64,000 nt of DNA from Shimia sp. SK013 (lineage in GTDB: Bacteria > Pseudomonadota > Alphaproteobacteria > Rhodobacterales > Rhodobacteraceae). Position 1 is the first letter of the stretch. The number at the start of each line of letters is the position of its first letter. The stretch is taken from the NCBI RefSeq assembly GCF_001292625.1, contig NZ_LAJH01000016.1, forward strand, positions 30,205 to 94,204. Direction: 5' to 3'. Both the position numbers and the translations under genes were made by a program. The notes below the pieces were generated by a model, which was not told where the DNA came from, ran no database searches, and was given only the letters and a program-made list of their open reading frames with translations. Positions 63,942 to 64,000 of this stretch are shown piece after piece.

Positions 63942-64000
63942 TTATTCAACAATTTTGGACACAACGCCGGAACCAACAGTGCGGCCGCCTTCGCGGATCG
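63942..64000 (-). CDS. tuf: elongation factor Tu, C-terminal end
   Basis: Only the last 19 residues are inside the window: on the minus strand they read REGGRTVGSGVVSKIVE before TAA, the invariant end of bacterial EF-Tu. EF-Tu delivers aminoacyl-tRNA to the ribosome. Its position upstream of rpsJ matches the canonical str-S10 order, although four genes are inserted between them. Confidence 0.95.
   Translation of the reverse strand, partial: IREGGRTVGSGVVSKIVE

Noticed and set aside
34541..64000. Mobile element (IS, transposase, integrase, att repeats) as cause of the ribosomal insertions
   Set aside because: I found no transposase or integrase gene and no flanking direct repeats in the joints; the insertion mechanism remains open.
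1..64000. CRISPR arrays and rRNA genes
   Set aside because: No regularly spaced repeats and no rRNA-like sequence were seen anywhere in the window.

Overview
This window comes from an alphaproteobacterium of the Rhodobacteraceae, most likely the marine Roseobacter group. The signs are the family-typical bztABCD amino-acid transporter, two DUF1127 mini-proteins, an ATP12 assembly factor, two BCCT betaine-type transporters, moderately high G+C, and an S10-spc-alpha ribosomal region that carries inserted genes. The taxonomic call is an inference from gene content; the window holds no 16S rRNA.

Left part (1-13.3 kb, plus strand): a catabolic locus that fits hydroxyproline isomers. It holds the end of an Ldh_2-type imine reductase, a BCCT carrier and a polar amino-acid ABC transporter. 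These are followed by a DHDPS-family deaminase, a Cys/Cys proline-racemase-family epimerase, a DadA-like oxidase, an enolase-superfamily dehydratase, a second proline-racemase-family protein with an unusual Ser/Thr active-site pair, a GntR regulator and an aldehyde dehydrogenase. Together they can account for trans-4-hydroxy-L-proline to 2-oxoglutarate and for 3-hydroxyproline to proline. A shared GGATACAA element lies before the ABC operon and before the aldehyde dehydrogenase gene, and is the likely GntR operator.

Middle (13.5-34.4 kb): tRNA-Arg(ACG), an orphan histidine kinase, a TVP38 protein with a flavin disulfide reductase, rpmH-rnpA, and a divergent HxlR / monooxygenase / quinone-oxidoreductase unit with a perfect inverted repeat. 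Then come argB, a sterol-desaturase / Fe-S protein / SixA run, an SDR, bztABCD, and a minus-strand run degP-rarA-crcB-rluC-HAD-ATP12.

Right part (34.5-64 kb, mostly minus strand): the tuf-S10-spc-alpha ribosomal genes in canonical order but broken into separate units. Going along the minus strand these are tuf | rpsJ-rplC-rplD-rplW | rplB-rpsS-rplV-rpsC-rplP | rpmC-rpsQ-rplN-rplX-rplE-rpsN-rpsH-rplF-rplR-rpsE-rpmD | rplO-secY-adk | rpsM-rpsK-rpoA-rplQ. Most joints have a rho-independent terminator, and five of the units have a recognisable sigma-70 promoter with an exact 17-bp spacer. Unrelated cargo sits in the joints: a plant-type GDP-mannose 3,5-epimerase with a beta-propeller glycosidase-like protein; a pentapeptide-repeat / DUF900 hydrolase fusion; a BCCT transporter with a 2OG-Fe(II) oxygenase and a chemoreceptor; a SUKH (SMI1/KNR4) immunity-like protein with two DUF1127 genes; and a block of unknown small membrane proteins that includes a tandem paralogue pair, one copy frameshifted. 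This set of insulated joints filled with accessory cargo is the most distinctive feature of the window.
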